In this document: positions 1-9,461 of the stretch, piece after piece
Layout: the number at the start of each line of letters is the position of its first letter
Numbering within the stretch: the first letter of the stretch is position 1
Assembly: GCA_015231885.1 (NCBI GenBank)
Contig: JADGAT010000005.1
Span: 1 to 64,000 of the forward strand
Length of the DNA: 64,000 nt
From: SAR324 cluster bacterium
GTDB lineage: Bacteria; SAR324; NAC60-12
Direction of reading: 5' to 3'
Position numbers and translations under genes: made by a program
The notes under the pieces: generated by a model
What the model saw: the letters and a program-made list of their open reading frames with translations, nothing else
What the model was told of the DNA's origin: nothing
Database searches by the model: none

Positions 1-77
1 CTATTGTTGGGAAGCCTTGTGCATGGAGCGGGTTGATGATGGTATCGTCTTCATGGAGGTATTGTTGGTATTCTTCA
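1..77 (-). pseudogene. Inverted duplicate fragment of the cysH gene
   Basis: These 77 bases are an exact reverse complement of positions 5968-6044, which lie in the 3' half of the cysH gene found later in the window. Identity stops abruptly at base 78, and what follows has no resemblance to cysH, so on the minus strand the 5' part of this copy is missing. Whether the copy continues to the left of the window cannot be seen. It could be a truncated gene remnant, one arm of a real inverted repeat, or an assembly join; the length of exactly 77 equals a common assembler k-mer size. Confidence 0.75.
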
Positions 78-83
78 GAAATT

Positions 84-107
84 TAGGTGGGCACATAGGT
101 GGGCACG
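84..107. repeat. Two-copy 12-bp tandem repeat
   Basis: The unit TAGGTGGGCACA occurs at 84-95 and again, with the last base changed to G, at 96-107. It lies in the 154-base gap between the cysH fragment and the tRNA pair. The same gap also holds two copies of TTGCGGGAA (near 137 and 213). I see no gene in this gap and assign no function to the repeats. Confidence 0.6.
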
Positions 108-231
108 AGTCATTATTTTAGGGTTAAGAGGGAGTAAGTTGCGGGAAAGCGACAGGACGTAAAAGTACCATCAAACCCCTGTAAATATTATGTTGAATGA
201 TAATTTGGTAAATTGCGGGAAGTGCCATGAA

Positions 232-308
<77 letters not shown>

Positions 309-320
309 GCATAGCGGGAA

Positions 321-396
321 TGGTGGGCGGTACAAGGATCGAACTTGTGACCTACGGCTTGTAAGGCCGCCGCTCTCCCAGCTGAGCTAACCGCCC
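321..396 (-). tRNA. tRNA-Val (anticodon TAC)
   Basis: The minus strand folds as acceptor GGGCGGT/ACCGCCC, D stem GCTC/GAGC, anticodon stem GCGGC/GCCGT with loop CTTACAA (anticodon TAC) and T arm ACAAG/CTTGT with loop TTCGATC. The discriminator is A and CCA is encoded. It is the first gene of a two-tRNA unit with tRNA-Asp. Confidence 0.95.
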
Positions 397-513
397 AATT
401 TTATCTCAGGGAGATGCAATTTGTGAACTACATTTTTTACATGAGGCCCCTGGCTATTGCAAGTTTTTTTTAGATTCCAATCGCCTTCAACAGAAAAGAA
501 TAATTTTTTGATT

Positions 514-540
514 GAAATAGTACTTAATTAGTGCTATTTC
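514..540. promoter_or_regulatory. Palindromic operator/promoter of the Fe-S regulator
   Basis: A 27-bp near-palindrome has outer arms GAAATAG (514-520) and CTATTTC (534-540) and an inner ACT...AGT pair separated by TAATT. The ATAG-ACT-AGT-CTAT pattern resembles the type 1 sites bound by IscR-like Rrf2 proteins. A possible -35 (TTGAAA, 513-518) and a weak -10 (TATTTC, 535-540) overlap it. It sits directly upstream of an Rrf2-family Fe-S regulator, so autorepression is the likely role (inference). Confidence 0.6.
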
Positions 541-618
541 TATCAAAGGTTGAATAAATCTCGATTTGCTATTAGTAAATTACCTATATTACATGAATTC
601 ATTCAAGAGCCACTTGCT

Positions 619-1035
619 TTGTTAAAGTTATCAAAAAAAACAGATTATGCGATTATTTTATTGACCCATTTGGCGGTAAAGACGATCCCTGTCAGTGCTC
701 AGGAAATAGCCTTCCAGTATCATTTGCCGCAGCCCATGGTAGCAAATATTTTAAAACTGCTGGCGTCCTCAGGAATCATCGAATCAAAGCGAGGACAGCA
801 AGGAGGGTATATTTTAGTCAAATCCCCTGGTACCGTTTCTATTGCAGAAATCATTCGTGTCACCGACCATACCTTGAATTTGGTTGAATGTGTCCATGCC
901 GATGACAGCTGTAAAGTGAACCAATGGTGCCCAACAAAAGATACATTGATTGCATTGAACCACCGTGTTGAACAATTCATGGAGTCCTTAACACTGGAAG
1001 AAATTATCAGTCATCCCCGATTTAATATTATTTAA
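619..1035 (+). CDS. iscR: Rrf2-family Fe-S cluster assembly regulator (IscR/SUF-type)
   Basis: This is a small winged-helix transcription factor of the Rrf2 family. The first third holds the helix-turn-helix and wing, with the typical SKRGQQGGY-like wing segment. Three cysteines at residues 91, 98 and 104 match the [2Fe-2S] ligand positions of E. coli IscR (92, 98, 104). I chose the TTG at 619 because the protein then starts MLKLSKKTDYAI like the family; the frame is open back to a TTG at 550, but those extra 23 residues are not family-like. No strong ribosome site precedes either start. It is followed 18 bases later by iscS and presumably senses cluster supply to control this operon and itself through the palindrome at 514-540. 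Confidence 0.88.
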   Translation: MLKLSKKTDYAIILLTHLAVKTIPVSAQEIAFQYHLPQPMVANILKLLASSGIIESKRGQQGGYILVKSPGTVSIAEIIRVTDHTLNLVECVHADDSCKVNQWCPTKDTLIALNHRVEQFMESLTLEEIISHPRFNII

Positions 1036-1053
1036 TTATTAGGAGAAACATCG

Positions 1054-2268
1054 ATGAAATTGCCGATTTATCTTGATTATCAGGCGACCACCCCCGTTGA
1101 TCCAAGGGTAGTTGAAGAGATGCTGCCTTTTTTCACAGAGACCTTTGGTAACTCTGCCAGCCGCAATCATGCATTTGGCTGGAAAGCAGAAGAAGCCGTC
1201 GCGAAGGCAAGAGAACAAATTGCCTCGATTATTGGAGCAAGTGGGAAAGAGATCGTCTTCACCAGCGGCGCCACAGAGTCTGATAATCTTGCTATTCATG
1301 GGGTTGCCGAATTTTATAAAGAGAAAGGCAACCACATCATTACGACGGGAATAGAACACAAAGCTGTTTTGGACACTTGTCATTATCTGGAACAAAAAGG
1401 TTGTGAAGTAACTTATCTGGATGTCGACAAGCACGGTTGCATCGACTTGCAGCAACTCACAGATGCTATTACGGATAAAACCATTTTAGTCACACTGATG
1501 GCAGCAAATAATGAAATCGGCACTATCCATCCTCTTAAGGAAATCGGAGAAATCACTCGTTCCAAAGGAGTATTTTTTCATTGTGATGCGACCCAGGGCG
1601 TGGGAAAAATCCCTATTGATGTCAATGAAATGAATATCGATCTACTATCCATGAGTGCTCACAAAATTTATGGACCTAAAGGAATTGGAGCTTTGTATGT
1701 GCGGCGAAGAAAACCACGAGTCCGACTTTCTCCCATCATGTATGGAGGCGGTCACGAACGGGGCATGCGATCTGGAACACTCAATGTTTCCGGCGTTGTT
1801 GGATTTGGGAAAGCCCTTGAAATTTCTCAGACCGAAATGGATTCAGAAAGCGAACGGTTGATCAATTTGCGAGAGAGACTGCATCAGAAATTAACCGAAC
1901 AATTGGATTATGTCTTTTTAAATGGACACCCCACCAAACGCTTGCCAGGCAACTTGAATCTTAGTTTTGCGTACGTAGAGGGAGAATCGTTGATCATGGG
2001 AATTAGTGAAATTGCGGTTTCATCAGGCTCTGCCTGCACATCAGCAAGTCTGGAACCGTCTTATGTACTGAGGGCACTTGGAGTCGGTGATGATTTAGCA
2101 CACAGTTCGATTCGTTTTGGTTTAGGACGCTTCACAACGGTTGAAGAAATTGACTATACCGCGGATAAAGTTGCAGGAGCGGTTAGCCGTTTGAGGGAAA
2201 TGTCTCCTTTGTATGAGATGGTCAAAGAAGGAGTGGACCTTTCCAGCGTTTCCTGGACTTCTCATTGA
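1054..2268 (+). CDS. iscS: Cysteine desulfurase IscS
   Basis: PLP-dependent enzyme that takes sulfur from L-cysteine as a persulfide and passes it to IscU. At 404 residues it has the length of E. coli IscS. Visible landmarks are the N-terminal [13 protein letters not shown], the PLP lysine in [10 protein letters not shown], and the mobile-loop catalytic cysteine in [15 protein letters not shown] clear ribosome site (AGGAG, about 8 bases upstream) supports the ATG. It is the second gene of the ISC operon, between the regulator and iscU; the 173-base gap before iscU contains a dispersed repeat. Confidence 0.97.
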   Translation: MKLPIYLDYQATTPVDPRVVEEMLPFFTETFGNSASRNHAFGWKAEEAVAKAREQIASIIGASGKEIVFTSGATESDNLAIHGVAEFYKEKGNHIITTGIEHKAVLDTCHYLEQKGCEVTYLDVDKHGCIDLQQLTDAITDKTILVTLMAANNEIGTIHPLKEIGEITRSKGVFFHCDATQGVGKIPIDVNEMNIDLLSMSAHKIYGPKGIGALYVRRRKPRVRLSPIMYGGGHERGMRSGTLNVSGVVGFGKALEISQTEMDSESERLINLRERLHQKLTEQLDYVFLNGHPTKRLPGNLNLSFAYVEGESLIMGISEIAVSSGSACTSASLEPSYVLRALGVGDDLAHSSIRFGLGRFTTVEEIDYTADKVAGAVSRLREMSPLYEMVKEGVDLSSVSWTSH

Positions 2269-2319
2269 TCATTCATTGCAGGTATTGTAATTATCGTTAA
2301 TTTTATCATTTCATCATAC

Positions 2320-2421
2320 TAAGGAATGAGAATTAAATAACTTCCCTGTCTTGTGATAATTTCCCACCCACTTTTTTAAAGAGGGAATTGTTGTTGAAAG
2401 TTATTTTATTCTCACCCCCTG
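2320..2421. repeat. Short interspersed repeat, family A copy 1
   Basis: A non-coding element of about 102 bp in the iscS-iscU gap. Its left end, TAAGGAATGAGAATTAAATA, is an imperfect inverted copy of its right end (2396-2421), giving terminal inverted repeats of about 25 bp. A second copy of similar size lies at 31433-31536; the shared part is strongest over the right arm (GTTGTTG-AAGTTATTT). No coding potential or clear target-site duplication is visible. It is MITE-like. Because it lies inside an operon it may also act as an RNA structure between iscS and iscU. Confidence 0.65.
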
Positions 2422-2441
2422 AATAAAAGAAAGAGGAACAC

Positions 2442-2834
2442 ATGGCATACAGTGATAAAGTAGTAGACCACTATAATTCTCCGCGTAATGTTGGCAGTTT
2501 TAAAAAAGAAGAAGACAATGTAGGTACAGGGTTAGTTGGAGCACCCGAGTGCGGTGATGTCATGAAGCTTCAGATTAAAGTGGAGGATAACCGCATTGTT
2601 GATGCAAAATTCAAGACATTTGGCTGCGGTTCTGCCATTGCCAGTTCAAGTCTTGCCACAGAATGGGTTAAGGGAAAAAGCATCGACGAAGCATTGACTA
2701 TTAAAAATACCGACATTGTGGAAGAATTGTCATTGCCACCTGTAAAAATTCACTGTTCTGTTTTGGCAGAAGATGCTATTCGTTCTGCCATTAAAGATTA
2801 TAAAGACCGCCGTACTGAGAATACAGCGGAATAA
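2442..2834 (+). CDS. iscU: Fe-S cluster scaffold protein IscU
   Basis: Scaffold on which [2Fe-2S] and [4Fe-4S] clusters are built from IscS-derived sulfur. The 130-residue protein keeps the three conserved cysteines (C37 in APECGD, C62 in FGCGSA, C105 in HCSVLAEDAI), the assembly aspartate D39, and the LPPVK motif at 98-102 that HscA recognises. A GAGGAA ribosome site precedes the ATG. It is followed by its dedicated co-chaperone genes hscB and hscA, while iscA and fdx, common in the canonical operon, are absent from this cluster. Confidence 0.97.
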   Translation: MAYSDKVVDHYNSPRNVGSFKKEEDNVGTGLVGAPECGDVMKLQIKVEDNRIVDAKFKTFGCGSAIASSSLATEWVKGKSIDEALTIKNTDIVEELSLPPVKIHCSVLAEDAIRSAIKDYKDRRTENTAE

Positions 2835-2861
2835 TTTTACTTCGCTTTAAATCGTCAATCA

Positions 2862-3506
2862 ATGAAACACGATCATTTGTCGAGCCATTCTGTATGTTTA
2901 GGTTGTAACATCACAATGGCTACTCCCCTTTTCTGTTTTTCCTGCAATTCGATTCAACGTCTGAGCACCAAACCCAATTATTTTGAAATTTTTGACCTTC
3001 CGTATACTTACAACTTAGACATAAAAAGATTGGAAGACAACTACCAAAAACTTGCAGCCGAATTGCACCCCGATTTTTATTTACAGTCAGCTTCCACTGA
3101 GAAAAGACAGAGCCAGGAATCGTCTTCGTTATTGAACCGGGCATATACCGCTCTGAAATGCCCCATGAGCCGAGCTTCTTATTTATTAGAACTGCTCAGT
3201 CATGGGAAACCTCTGGATGAGCGGAAACTTCCTGCCGGATTTTTAGAAGATATATTCGAGCTTCAGGAAACATTGGAAGATTTACTGGTGGATGTTGAGG
3301 ACCATGCGGAGGAGCTGGCAGCCGTTAAATCCGATGTGGAAAAACGGCTGAATGCTTTACAAGAAGCTGTCTCACAATTGTTCGGAAACATTGAAAAAGA
3401 CCCATCAAATCAAAAAAATATAGTGGAGTCCATTCAAGTTAATCTGAATGCAGAACGTTATCTTCAACGACTGCTTGAACGCATTTCCAGGAGCAATCAA
3501 GTATGA
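2862..3506 (+). CDS. hscB: Co-chaperone HscB with N-terminal CxxC...CxxC finger
   Basis: J-domain co-chaperone that delivers IscU to HscA and stimulates its ATPase. The J domain covers roughly residues 40-115 and has the HPD motif in AELHPDFYL; the C-terminal helices are the IscU-binding part. At 214 residues it is longer than the E. coli protein (171) because of an N-terminal segment with CLGC and CFSC pairs about 13 residues apart, the arrangement of the metal-binding domain of eukaryotic HSC20. Its stop overlaps the hscA start (ATGA), so the two are translationally coupled. Confidence 0.93.
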   Translation: MKHDHLSSHSVCLGCNITMATPLFCFSCNSIQRLSTKPNYFEIFDLPYTYNLDIKRLEDNYQKLAAELHPDFYLQSASTEKRQSQESSSLLNRAYTALKCPMSRASYLLELLSHGKPLDERKLPAGFLEDIFELQETLEDLLVDVEDHAEELAAVKSDVEKRLNALQEAVSQLFGNIEKDPSNQKNIVESIQVNLNAERYLQRLLERISRSNQV

Positions 3507-5332
3507 AAGAAACAATCATTGGCATTGATTTAGGGACAACCAATAGCCTCGCTGCCATGGTTTTTGAGGATGGCCCCGAAGCAATTGGTCGTGTTGGAGA
3601 GAATCCCATTATTCCCTCTGTGCTTTCTAAAACAAAAGAAGGCTGGATTGTTGGAAAAGGGGCACTGCCTTATCGACTTTCTGCACCCGATCAGACAGTC
3701 TACTCGATCAAGCGTTTGATGGGACTTGATTTTGAGGAATTAGAAGAAGACCGAAAGGATCTTCCTTTTGAAATCGTTAAAGCACAACGACAGTTGGTCA
3801 AAGTGCGTCTTGGCGGCCAGGAATACACGCCTCAGGAATTATCTGCCGAAATTTTAAAAAAAGTAAAACAGGAAGCCGAAGACATCTTAGGGTTTTCTGT
3901 ACAAAAAGCAGTCATCACAGTTCCTGCTTATTTTGATGATGCACAACGACAGGCCACACGAGATGCAGGAAAAATCGCAGGGTTGGAGGTCGTTCGTATC
4001 ATCAATGAACCAACAGCTGCAGCAATTGCCTACGGGCTCGATGAAAAGAAAGAAGGATACATTGCCGTCTATGATTTGGGAGGAGGCACATTTGATGTTT
4101 CCATTTTAAAAATTTCTGGAAAAATATTCAAAGTTGTGGCTACCTGCGGCAACACCCACTTGGGAGGAGATGATTTTGATTATGCACTGGGCAGCACCCT
4201 CAAAGCCGCAGTGCAGCAAAAATACCCGCAAGCCGATTTGAATGACTCAATTTCTCAGCAAACATTCAAACAAATAGCCGAATCTCTTAAAATCGAGTTG
4301 AGCTCTTCTCTGGAGGCCGATTATCACATTGAAATTCCAGAAAAATCTATTTTTTTTCAGGGAAAATTAACGGTAGCTGAATTTGAATCCCTAATCCGAA
4401 ACATATTGGACGAAACCTTGGTCAGCTGCCAAAAAGCTTTGGATGATAGTCATGTGACCACCCAGGACATTGAAGAAATCGTTTTAGTGGGCGGGTCAAC
4501 CCGGATTCCGTGTGTCAGGAAATGTGTAGAACAATTTTTTAAAAGAACTCCGCATGTGGCAATTGATCCCTACAAAGTTGTTGCAATCGGAGCCGCTATC
4601 CAGGGACATTTACTGGCAGGAGGACGGAGGGATTTTTTGCTGCTGGATGTGATTCCGCTTTCTTTAGGAATTGAAACATTGGGAGGCACATTCAGCAAAA
4701 TCATTATGCAAAATACAACCATCCCCACAGAAGCATCTGAATTGTTCACCACTCATGTCGATCAGCAAACCAGCATCGATATCAATATCTACCAGGGAGA
4801 GCGCGAGCTGGTGAAGGATTGTCGAAAACTGGGACAATTCAAATTGCGGGGAATTCCTCCAATGAAAGCCGGTTTGCCGTTAGCAGAAGTGACGCTTCAT
4901 GTTGATGCAAATGGCATCCTTACTGTCTCAGCCTTAGAAAAACGAAGCGAGCAAAAAGCAGAAATTGAGATCATTCCTTTTCATGGGCTCACTCAATATG
5001 AAATCGACCAAATTGTGGAAGATTCGTTTGAGCATGCACTGGATGATTTCAATGAGCGTCAATTGATTGAATTTCGCAACACGGTCGAATCTGTATTCAA
5101 AGGCATCGAACAATTTTGGGCAACGGCTGAAACCATTTTGACCCCATCGCAACAGGAATCCATCCGCAAACAAATGAGCGTGGTAGAAAAATTTTCAAAA
5201 GGAAACGATGCCCAGGCTTTAAAAGCACAAATGGATATTCTGGGAGACTTAACCCGCCCCTTAGCTGATGCATCCATTGGAAATGCGGTGTTGTCTGAAC
5301 TGCAAAAGCCGTCTCCGTCCTCCTCTTCCTAA
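3503..5332 (+). CDS. hscA: Fe-S protein assembly chaperone HscA
   Basis: Hsp70-family chaperone specialised for IscU. The 609 residues are close to E. coli HscA (616). The ATPase domain shows the phosphate-1 motif [13 protein letters not shown], the phosphate-2 motif [13 protein letters not shown] and the adenosine motif VGGSTRIP; the substrate-binding domain follows from about residue 385. It is the last gene of the ISC block and overlaps hscB by four bases. Downstream, 108 bases separate it from cysH on the same strand, which may be the same transcript. Confidence 0.96.
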   Translation: MKETIIGIDLGTTNSLAAMVFEDGPEAIGRVGENPIIPSVLSKTKEGWIVGKGALPYRLSAPDQTVYSIKRLMGLDFEELEEDRKDLPFEIVKAQRQLVKVRLGGQEYTPQELSAEILKKVKQEAEDILGFSVQKAVITVPAYFDDAQRQATRDAGKIAGLEVVRIINEPTAAAIAYGLDEKKEGYIAVYDLGGGTFDVSILKISGKIFKVVATCGNTHLGGDDFDYALGSTLKAAVQQKYPQADLNDSISQQTFKQIAESLKIELSSSLEADYHIEIPEKSIFFQGKLTVAEFESLIRNILDETLVSCQKALDDSHVTTQDIEEIVLVGGSTRIPCVRKCVEQFFKRTPHVAIDPYKVVAIGAAIQGHLLAGGRRDFLLLDVIPLSLGIETLGGTFSKIIMQNTTIPTEASELFTTHVDQQTSIDINIYQGERELVKDCRKLGQFKLRGIPPMKAGLPLAEVTLHVDANGILTVSALEKRSEQKAEIEIIPFHGLTQYEIDQIVEDSFEHALDDFNERQLIEFRNTVESVFKGIEQFWATAETILTPSQQESIRKQMSVVEKFSKGNDAQALKAQMDILGDLTRPLADASIGNAVLSELQKPSPSSSS

Positions 5333-5440
5333 GTTTACTTTTAGCTGGAAAGTTTTTCCTAAACATAGCAAATTGTCCATTTTTGAGAATTGACCCCCTC
5401 ATCATTGTGCCTTTTTCTATTTTTCATTCCGTACAATATT

Positions 5441-6238
5441 GTGACTGCCTACTCCACAATTTCTGAAAGCGATTTACCACCCATCAATCACGTACTAGAA
5501 CGTTTATCCACAGTAGAAGTCATTCAATGGGCGTTGTCTGTTTTTCCTCGAATTGCCTTCCTCACTTCTGGGCAAAGAACTGGATCGATTCTGGCAAAAA
5601 TTATTTACCAAATGGGAGTGAAAGTAGACCTGATTTTTGCAGACACCGGAGTTTTGTTTCCAGAAACCCATGACACCATAGAAAAAATCAGCAGTAGTTA
5701 CCAATTGCCTTTAAAGCGTTATACTCCCGCGTTGTCCATGACAGAGCAAACCGAAAAATATGGAGTTTTGTATCTGAATCATGCGGGACAGGAGCAATGT
5801 TGTCATATGAGAAAAGTCGAGCCTTTGCTTGAGCTTCATGAAGACTACGAAGCACTTTTGAGCCCTCTGCGCCGTGGAGAAGGTGGTCAGCGCTCACGAG
5901 TCCCTATCATGGACCTGGATATAAATTTCAACGTAGTGCGAATCAGTCCCCTGGCCAACCTTTCAGATGAAGAATACCAACAATACCTCCATGAAGACGA
6001 TACCATCATCAACCCGCTCCATGCACAAGGCTTCCCAACAATAGGCTGCATTCGATGCACCACCCCTGTGAGGGATGACGAGCCAAGAAGAGCCGGGCGC
6101 TGGAGGCATCTATCAGGAGTGGATTACTGCGGAATCAACCCCAGTGACTTTTCTCACAAAACTGCTTCCATCGAATTACCGCAAGAAGTGGTTCAAAGCC
6201 TTAAAACATCCTTTTCTGACGCAGAGAATCGAAAATGA
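5441..6238 (+). CDS. cysH: Phosphoadenylyl/adenylyl-sulfate reductase family protein
   Basis: Member of the PAPS/APS reductase family, which reduces activated sulfate to sulfite in the cytoplasm. The PP-loop segment near residue 40 reads TSGQRTGS, somewhat altered from the usual SFGAEDxV type. The CC pair in QEQCCHMRKVEPL and the later CIRC pair are the four cysteines that hold a [4Fe-4S] cluster in the APS-reducing subgroup, so APS may be the substrate. The frame is open to a TTG at 5390, but that leader is not family-like; I prefer the GTG at 5441, without a strong ribosome site. The stop overlaps the tyrS start (ATGA). Bases 5968-6044 are duplicated in inverted form at the window start. 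Confidence 0.85.
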   Translation: MTAYSTISESDLPPINHVLERLSTVEVIQWALSVFPRIAFLTSGQRTGSILAKIIYQMGVKVDLIFADTGVLFPETHDTIEKISSSYQLPLKRYTPALSMTEQTEKYGVLYLNHAGQEQCCHMRKVEPLLELHEDYEALLSPLRRGEGGQRSRVPIMDLDINFNVVRISPLANLSDEEYQQYLHEDDTIINPLHAQGFPTIGCIRCTTPVRDDEPRRAGRWRHLSGVDYCGINPSDFSHKTASIELPQEVVQSLKTSFSDAENRK

Positions 6239-7461
6239 GTATCATTCAGACATTCAAAAAACGTGGTTTTTTTCAGCAAGTCACACACGAAGAAACATTA
6301 GCACAAAAGACCGAACAAGGCCCCGTTTGCTGTTATACGGGATTTGATCCTACCGCAGACTCATTACACGTGGGACACTTGATACCCATGATGGGACTGG
6401 CACACCTGCAGCAAGCAGGACACCGTGTCATTGCATTGGTTGGAGGAGGAACGGCCCTCATTGGCGATCCAAGCGGCAAAACCGAAATGCGCAAAATCCT
6501 TACTAAGGAGCAGATCGAATCAAACATTGTTGGGCTAAAAACTCAACTTTCTCAATTTTTGGATTTTAGTGACGGAAAAGCCGAGCTGGTCAATAATGCA
6601 GACTGGTTATGCACTTTAAACTATATTGATTTTCTACGTGACATTGGGCGGCATTTTTCTGTAAATCGCATGCTATCGTTTGAAACTTACAAAATACGCA
6701 TGGAAACCGGACTGTCTTTTCTGGAATTCAATTACCAATTGCTGCAGGCTTATGATTTTTTGGAGCTCTACCGACGTCATGGGTGTTTGTTACAGTTGGG
6801 AGGAGATGATCAATGGGCAAATATTATATCAGGAACTGACTTGATTCGTCGGGTAGAACAAGTCGAAGCGTATGGTCTGACCTATCCGCTGCTGACAACT
6901 TCCTCCGGGAAAAAAATGGGCAAAACGGAAAAAGGGGCTGTATGGCTCAATGCAGAAAGAACTTCTCCTTACGATTACTACCAGTACTGGGTGAACATTG
7001 ATGATGCTGATGTCGAGAAATGCCTGTCCTTTTTCACCTTTCTGCCAATGGATGAAGTGCACCGCCTTGGGGCTTTGCAAGGGTCTGACATTCGAGAAGC
7101 CAAAGCGCAGTTGGCTTTTGAGGCAACCGCACTGGTGCATGGCAAAGATCAAGCGCAGCAGGCGCAAGATACCGCTCAGGCACTTTTTGGGAAAAAGTCC
7201 AATAATATGGAAAATGTCCCCACCACCACTATTTCTGAAGAAAAAATTACTGTAGGGATGGGGTTGTTCGAACTTTTTGCAGAAGTGCAACTGTGTAAAT
7301 CAAAAGGGGAAGCACGGCGTTTGTTTGCTCAAGGCGGAATCTATGTCAATGAGATCCGTATCAGCGATGAAAATTGGAAATTGACTCCAGAAAGCCTGGA
7401 TGCAGGAAGTGTTTTGCTTCGAGCCGGGAAAAAACGCTACCATCGATTGGCTGTAAAATAA
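6235..7461 (+). CDS. tyrS: Tyrosyl-tRNA synthetase
   Basis: Class I aminoacyl-tRNA synthetase charging tRNA-Tyr. At 408 residues it has the usual bacterial length. The HIGH-type signature is HVGHLIPM near residue 46, the tyrosine-pocket stretch GGDDQWANI follows, and the KMSKS loop is KMGKTEKG near residue 230. The C-terminal part is an S4-like RNA-binding domain (AEVQLCKSKGEARRLFAQGG). It overlaps cysH by four bases and ends seven bases before a convergent gene. Confidence 0.97.
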   Translation: MSIIQTFKKRGFFQQVTHEETLAQKTEQGPVCCYTGFDPTADSLHVGHLIPMMGLAHLQQAGHRVIALVGGGTALIGDPSGKTEMRKILTKEQIESNIVGLKTQLSQFLDFSDGKAELVNNADWLCTLNYIDFLRDIGRHFSVNRMLSFETYKIRMETGLSFLEFNYQLLQAYDFLELYRRHGCLLQLGGDDQWANIISGTDLIRRVEQVEAYGLTYPLLTTSSGKKMGKTEKGAVWLNAERTSPYDYYQYWVNIDDADVEKCLSFFTFLPMDEVHRLGALQGSDIREAKAQLAFEATALVHGKDQAQQAQDTAQALFGKKSNNMENVPTTTISEEKITVGMGLFELFAEVQLCKSKGEARRLFAQGGIYVNEIRISDENWKLTPESLDAGSVLLRAGKKRYHRLAVK

Positions 7462-7468
7462 ATTGATT

Positions 7469-7792
7469 TCATTCATTCCAGAAATGAACCAATTCATACA
7501 ACTGCTCTAGCTCTTCTTCTTCACAAGGATTGGGTATGCCCATTTCATCTACTCCTTTGAACAAGAGCATAGGCCCCCAAAACGATTCATGGTTCAACAG
7601 CCATTCCTGCTGCCTGCCCTGCCAAGCCCCTTCTCCATCGATATAGCCCATCAAACCGAAAGGGAATTCAACAATATCTGTTGCATCGCATCTCAGTAAA
7701 TCACAAAGCGAGTCAACATCCAGATTTTCAATGAAAATCAGATCAAGGGATTTTTCATCGGGATCGATGAAAATAAAGTATCCATGCATCAT
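7469..7792 (-). CDS. Small acidic hypothetical protein downstream of nuoM
   Basis: A 107-residue, strongly acidic protein with no signal peptide or membrane segment, and no domain that I recognise. It begins MMHGYFIFIDPDE, with a second ATG three bases on, and ends in a Glu-rich helix (CEEEELEQLYELV). The start lies seven bases after the nuoM stop, so it is probably translated from the nuoM transcript. It converges on tyrS with a seven-base gap. Function unknown. Confidence 0.65.
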   Translation of the reverse strand: MMHGYFIFIDPDEKSLDLIFIENLDVDSLCDLLRCDATDIVEFPFGLMGYIDGEGAWQGRQQEWLLNHESFWGPMLLFKGVDEMGIPNPCEEEELEQLYELVHFWNE

Positions 7793-7799
7793 TCAAGGG

Positions 7800-9461
7800 T
7801 TACTTATCCTGCTTCAAGGACCAGTAAGCAGCAAGGTCAAATTTATGTTGCTGCTGGAACTCTTCTGCATTAAACTGCTTCAAATACCCCTCTAATGTTG
7901 TGTTCACATGATCAAAAAATGGCTGCGGGTAAACACCAAGAACCAGAGTGAAAACAGCCAGAGGAATCAAAACCAGTTGTTCGCGTAAGTTCAAATCCTT
8001 CAGGTTGCGGACCATATCATTCTTGATAGGGCCAAAGATAACCCGCTGATACATCCACAGCATGTAAACAGCGGCAATCACCACACCAAAAGCAGCGGCA
8101 ATTGCATAAAAAATGTTCATGCGTGCCGCACCCAGCATGATCATCAGTTCACCAACGAACCCATTGAGTCCAGGCAAACCAATAGAGGCCAAAGAGAAAA
8201 ACAGGAAAAAGCAGGCAAAAATCGGCATACTGTGTGCCACACCACCATAATCCACAATTTCCTGAGTTTTGGTACGTTGATACAACATTCCCACACAAAG
8301 GAACAGAGCCCCGGTCACCAGGGCATGATTGATCATCTGAATTAAGCCGCCAGCCAGCCCCTGCATGTTGAAAACAAATACCCCAATAATGATATATCCC
8401 ATATGCGCCACAGAAGAGTAAGCGATCAACTTCTTCAATTTCTGTTGAACCATTGCCACCAGTCCACCGTAGGTGATCCCAATCAGTCCAAAAATGATGA
8501 GAATGGGAACATAAACATGTGCAGCATCCGGAAATAAAGGGATCACAAAACGAATAATACCATACGGTCCGAGCTTCAAAAGCATGGCAGCCAGTTCTAC
8601 CGACCCTAGTGTAGGTGCCTCATAGTGAGCATCTGGAAGCCAGGTATGGAAAGGAAACATTGGAGCCTTGATGGCAAATGCGAGACAAAACCCAGCAAAG
8701 AGCCACATTTGTGTTGAAGCGGGAATTGGTAAATCATACCAATCGATGATACTGAATGACCACACCCCGAATGTTTCGTGATAGAGAATGCCGGTATAAA
8801 TGATCGAGGCCAGCAACAACAATGAACCAAATACAGTATAAATGAAGAATTTAGTCGTTGCGTAGATCCGATTGTGTCCACCCCATATTCCGATCATGAA
8901 ATAGAGAGGAACCAGCATGATCTCAAAAAAAGTGTAAAACAATATGGCATCCAGTGCCATGAAAGAGCCCAAAATACCAATTTGGAGCAACATTGTCTGC
9001 ACCTGGAATTGCCAGCTTTTTTCTTTAGTCGACCACGTTGCTGCCAACGCAGACGGTAATATTAAAATAGCCACCAACACCAGAACCAGACTGATGCCAT
9101 CAATTCCCAGATAATATTGGATACCAAAAATATCAATCCATGGAACTTGTTCTACAAACTGGAATCCATAATGGTTGAGATCAAACTGAAGCAGCAAATA
9201 GATACCGAGCGCAAACGTCACAAAACTACTCAAAAGAGTCGCCACACCCGCAGAACGCTCTCCATGGCCATTACGAAGTAAACAGGCGAATAATAGCCCC
9301 AGCAATGGAGAAAAAACCATCAAGGACAGTATGGGAAAACCAACTCCAGGAGAGGCCGGTAACGTGACCAGATTTGTTTCGGCAGTACAAACGCTGGTAA
9401 TCATTATAAAAAACATTGTGATTCCGGATATGATACCCCAATGGAGAAAAATCTTTTTCAT
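7800..9461 (-). CDS. nuoM: NuoM-type proton-pumping NADH dehydrogenase subunit (orphan)
   Basis: Antiporter-like membrane subunit of complex I or a related complex. The 553 residues contain about 14-15 hydrophobic helices and the family core, including the conserved glutamate in the FFEIMLVPLYFMIG helix, the lysine stretch in FAIKAPMFPFHTWLPDAH, and HMGYIIIGVF. The N-terminus carries an extra hydrophobic segment (GIISGITMFFIMI) before the first expected helix. No other nuo gene is in the window, so it is either a stray paralogue or part of a split locus; a hydrogenase- or quinone-linked role is possible but not shown. The start codon and its AAAGG ribosome site lie in an inverted repeat with the end of the upstream gene. 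Confidence 0.9.
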   Translation of the reverse strand: MKKIFLHWGIISGITMFFIMITSVCTAETNLVTLPASPGVGFPILSLMVFSPLLGLLFACLLRNGHGERSAGVATLLSSFVTFALGIYLLLQFDLNHYGFQFVEQVPWIDIFGIQYYLGIDGISLVLVLVAILILPSALAATWSTKEKSWQFQVQTMLLQIGILGSFMALDAILFYTFFEIMLVPLYFMIGIWGGHNRIYATTKFFIYTVFGSLLLLASIIYTGILYHETFGVWSFSIIDWYDLPIPASTQMWLFAGFCLAFAIKAPMFPFHTWLPDAHYEAPTLGSVELAAMLLKLGPYGIIRFVIPLFPDAAHVYVPILIIFGLIGITYGGLVAMVQQKLKKLIAYSSVAHMGYIIIGVFVFNMQGLAGGLIQMINHALVTGALFLCVGMLYQRTKTQEIVDYGGVAHSMPIFACFFLFFSLASIGLPGLNGFVGELMIMLGAARMNIFYAIAAAFGVVIAAVYMLWMYQRVIFGPIKNDMVRNLKDLNLREQLVLIPLAVFTLVLGVYPQPFFDHVNTTLEGYLKQFNAEEFQQQHKFDLAAYWSLKQDK

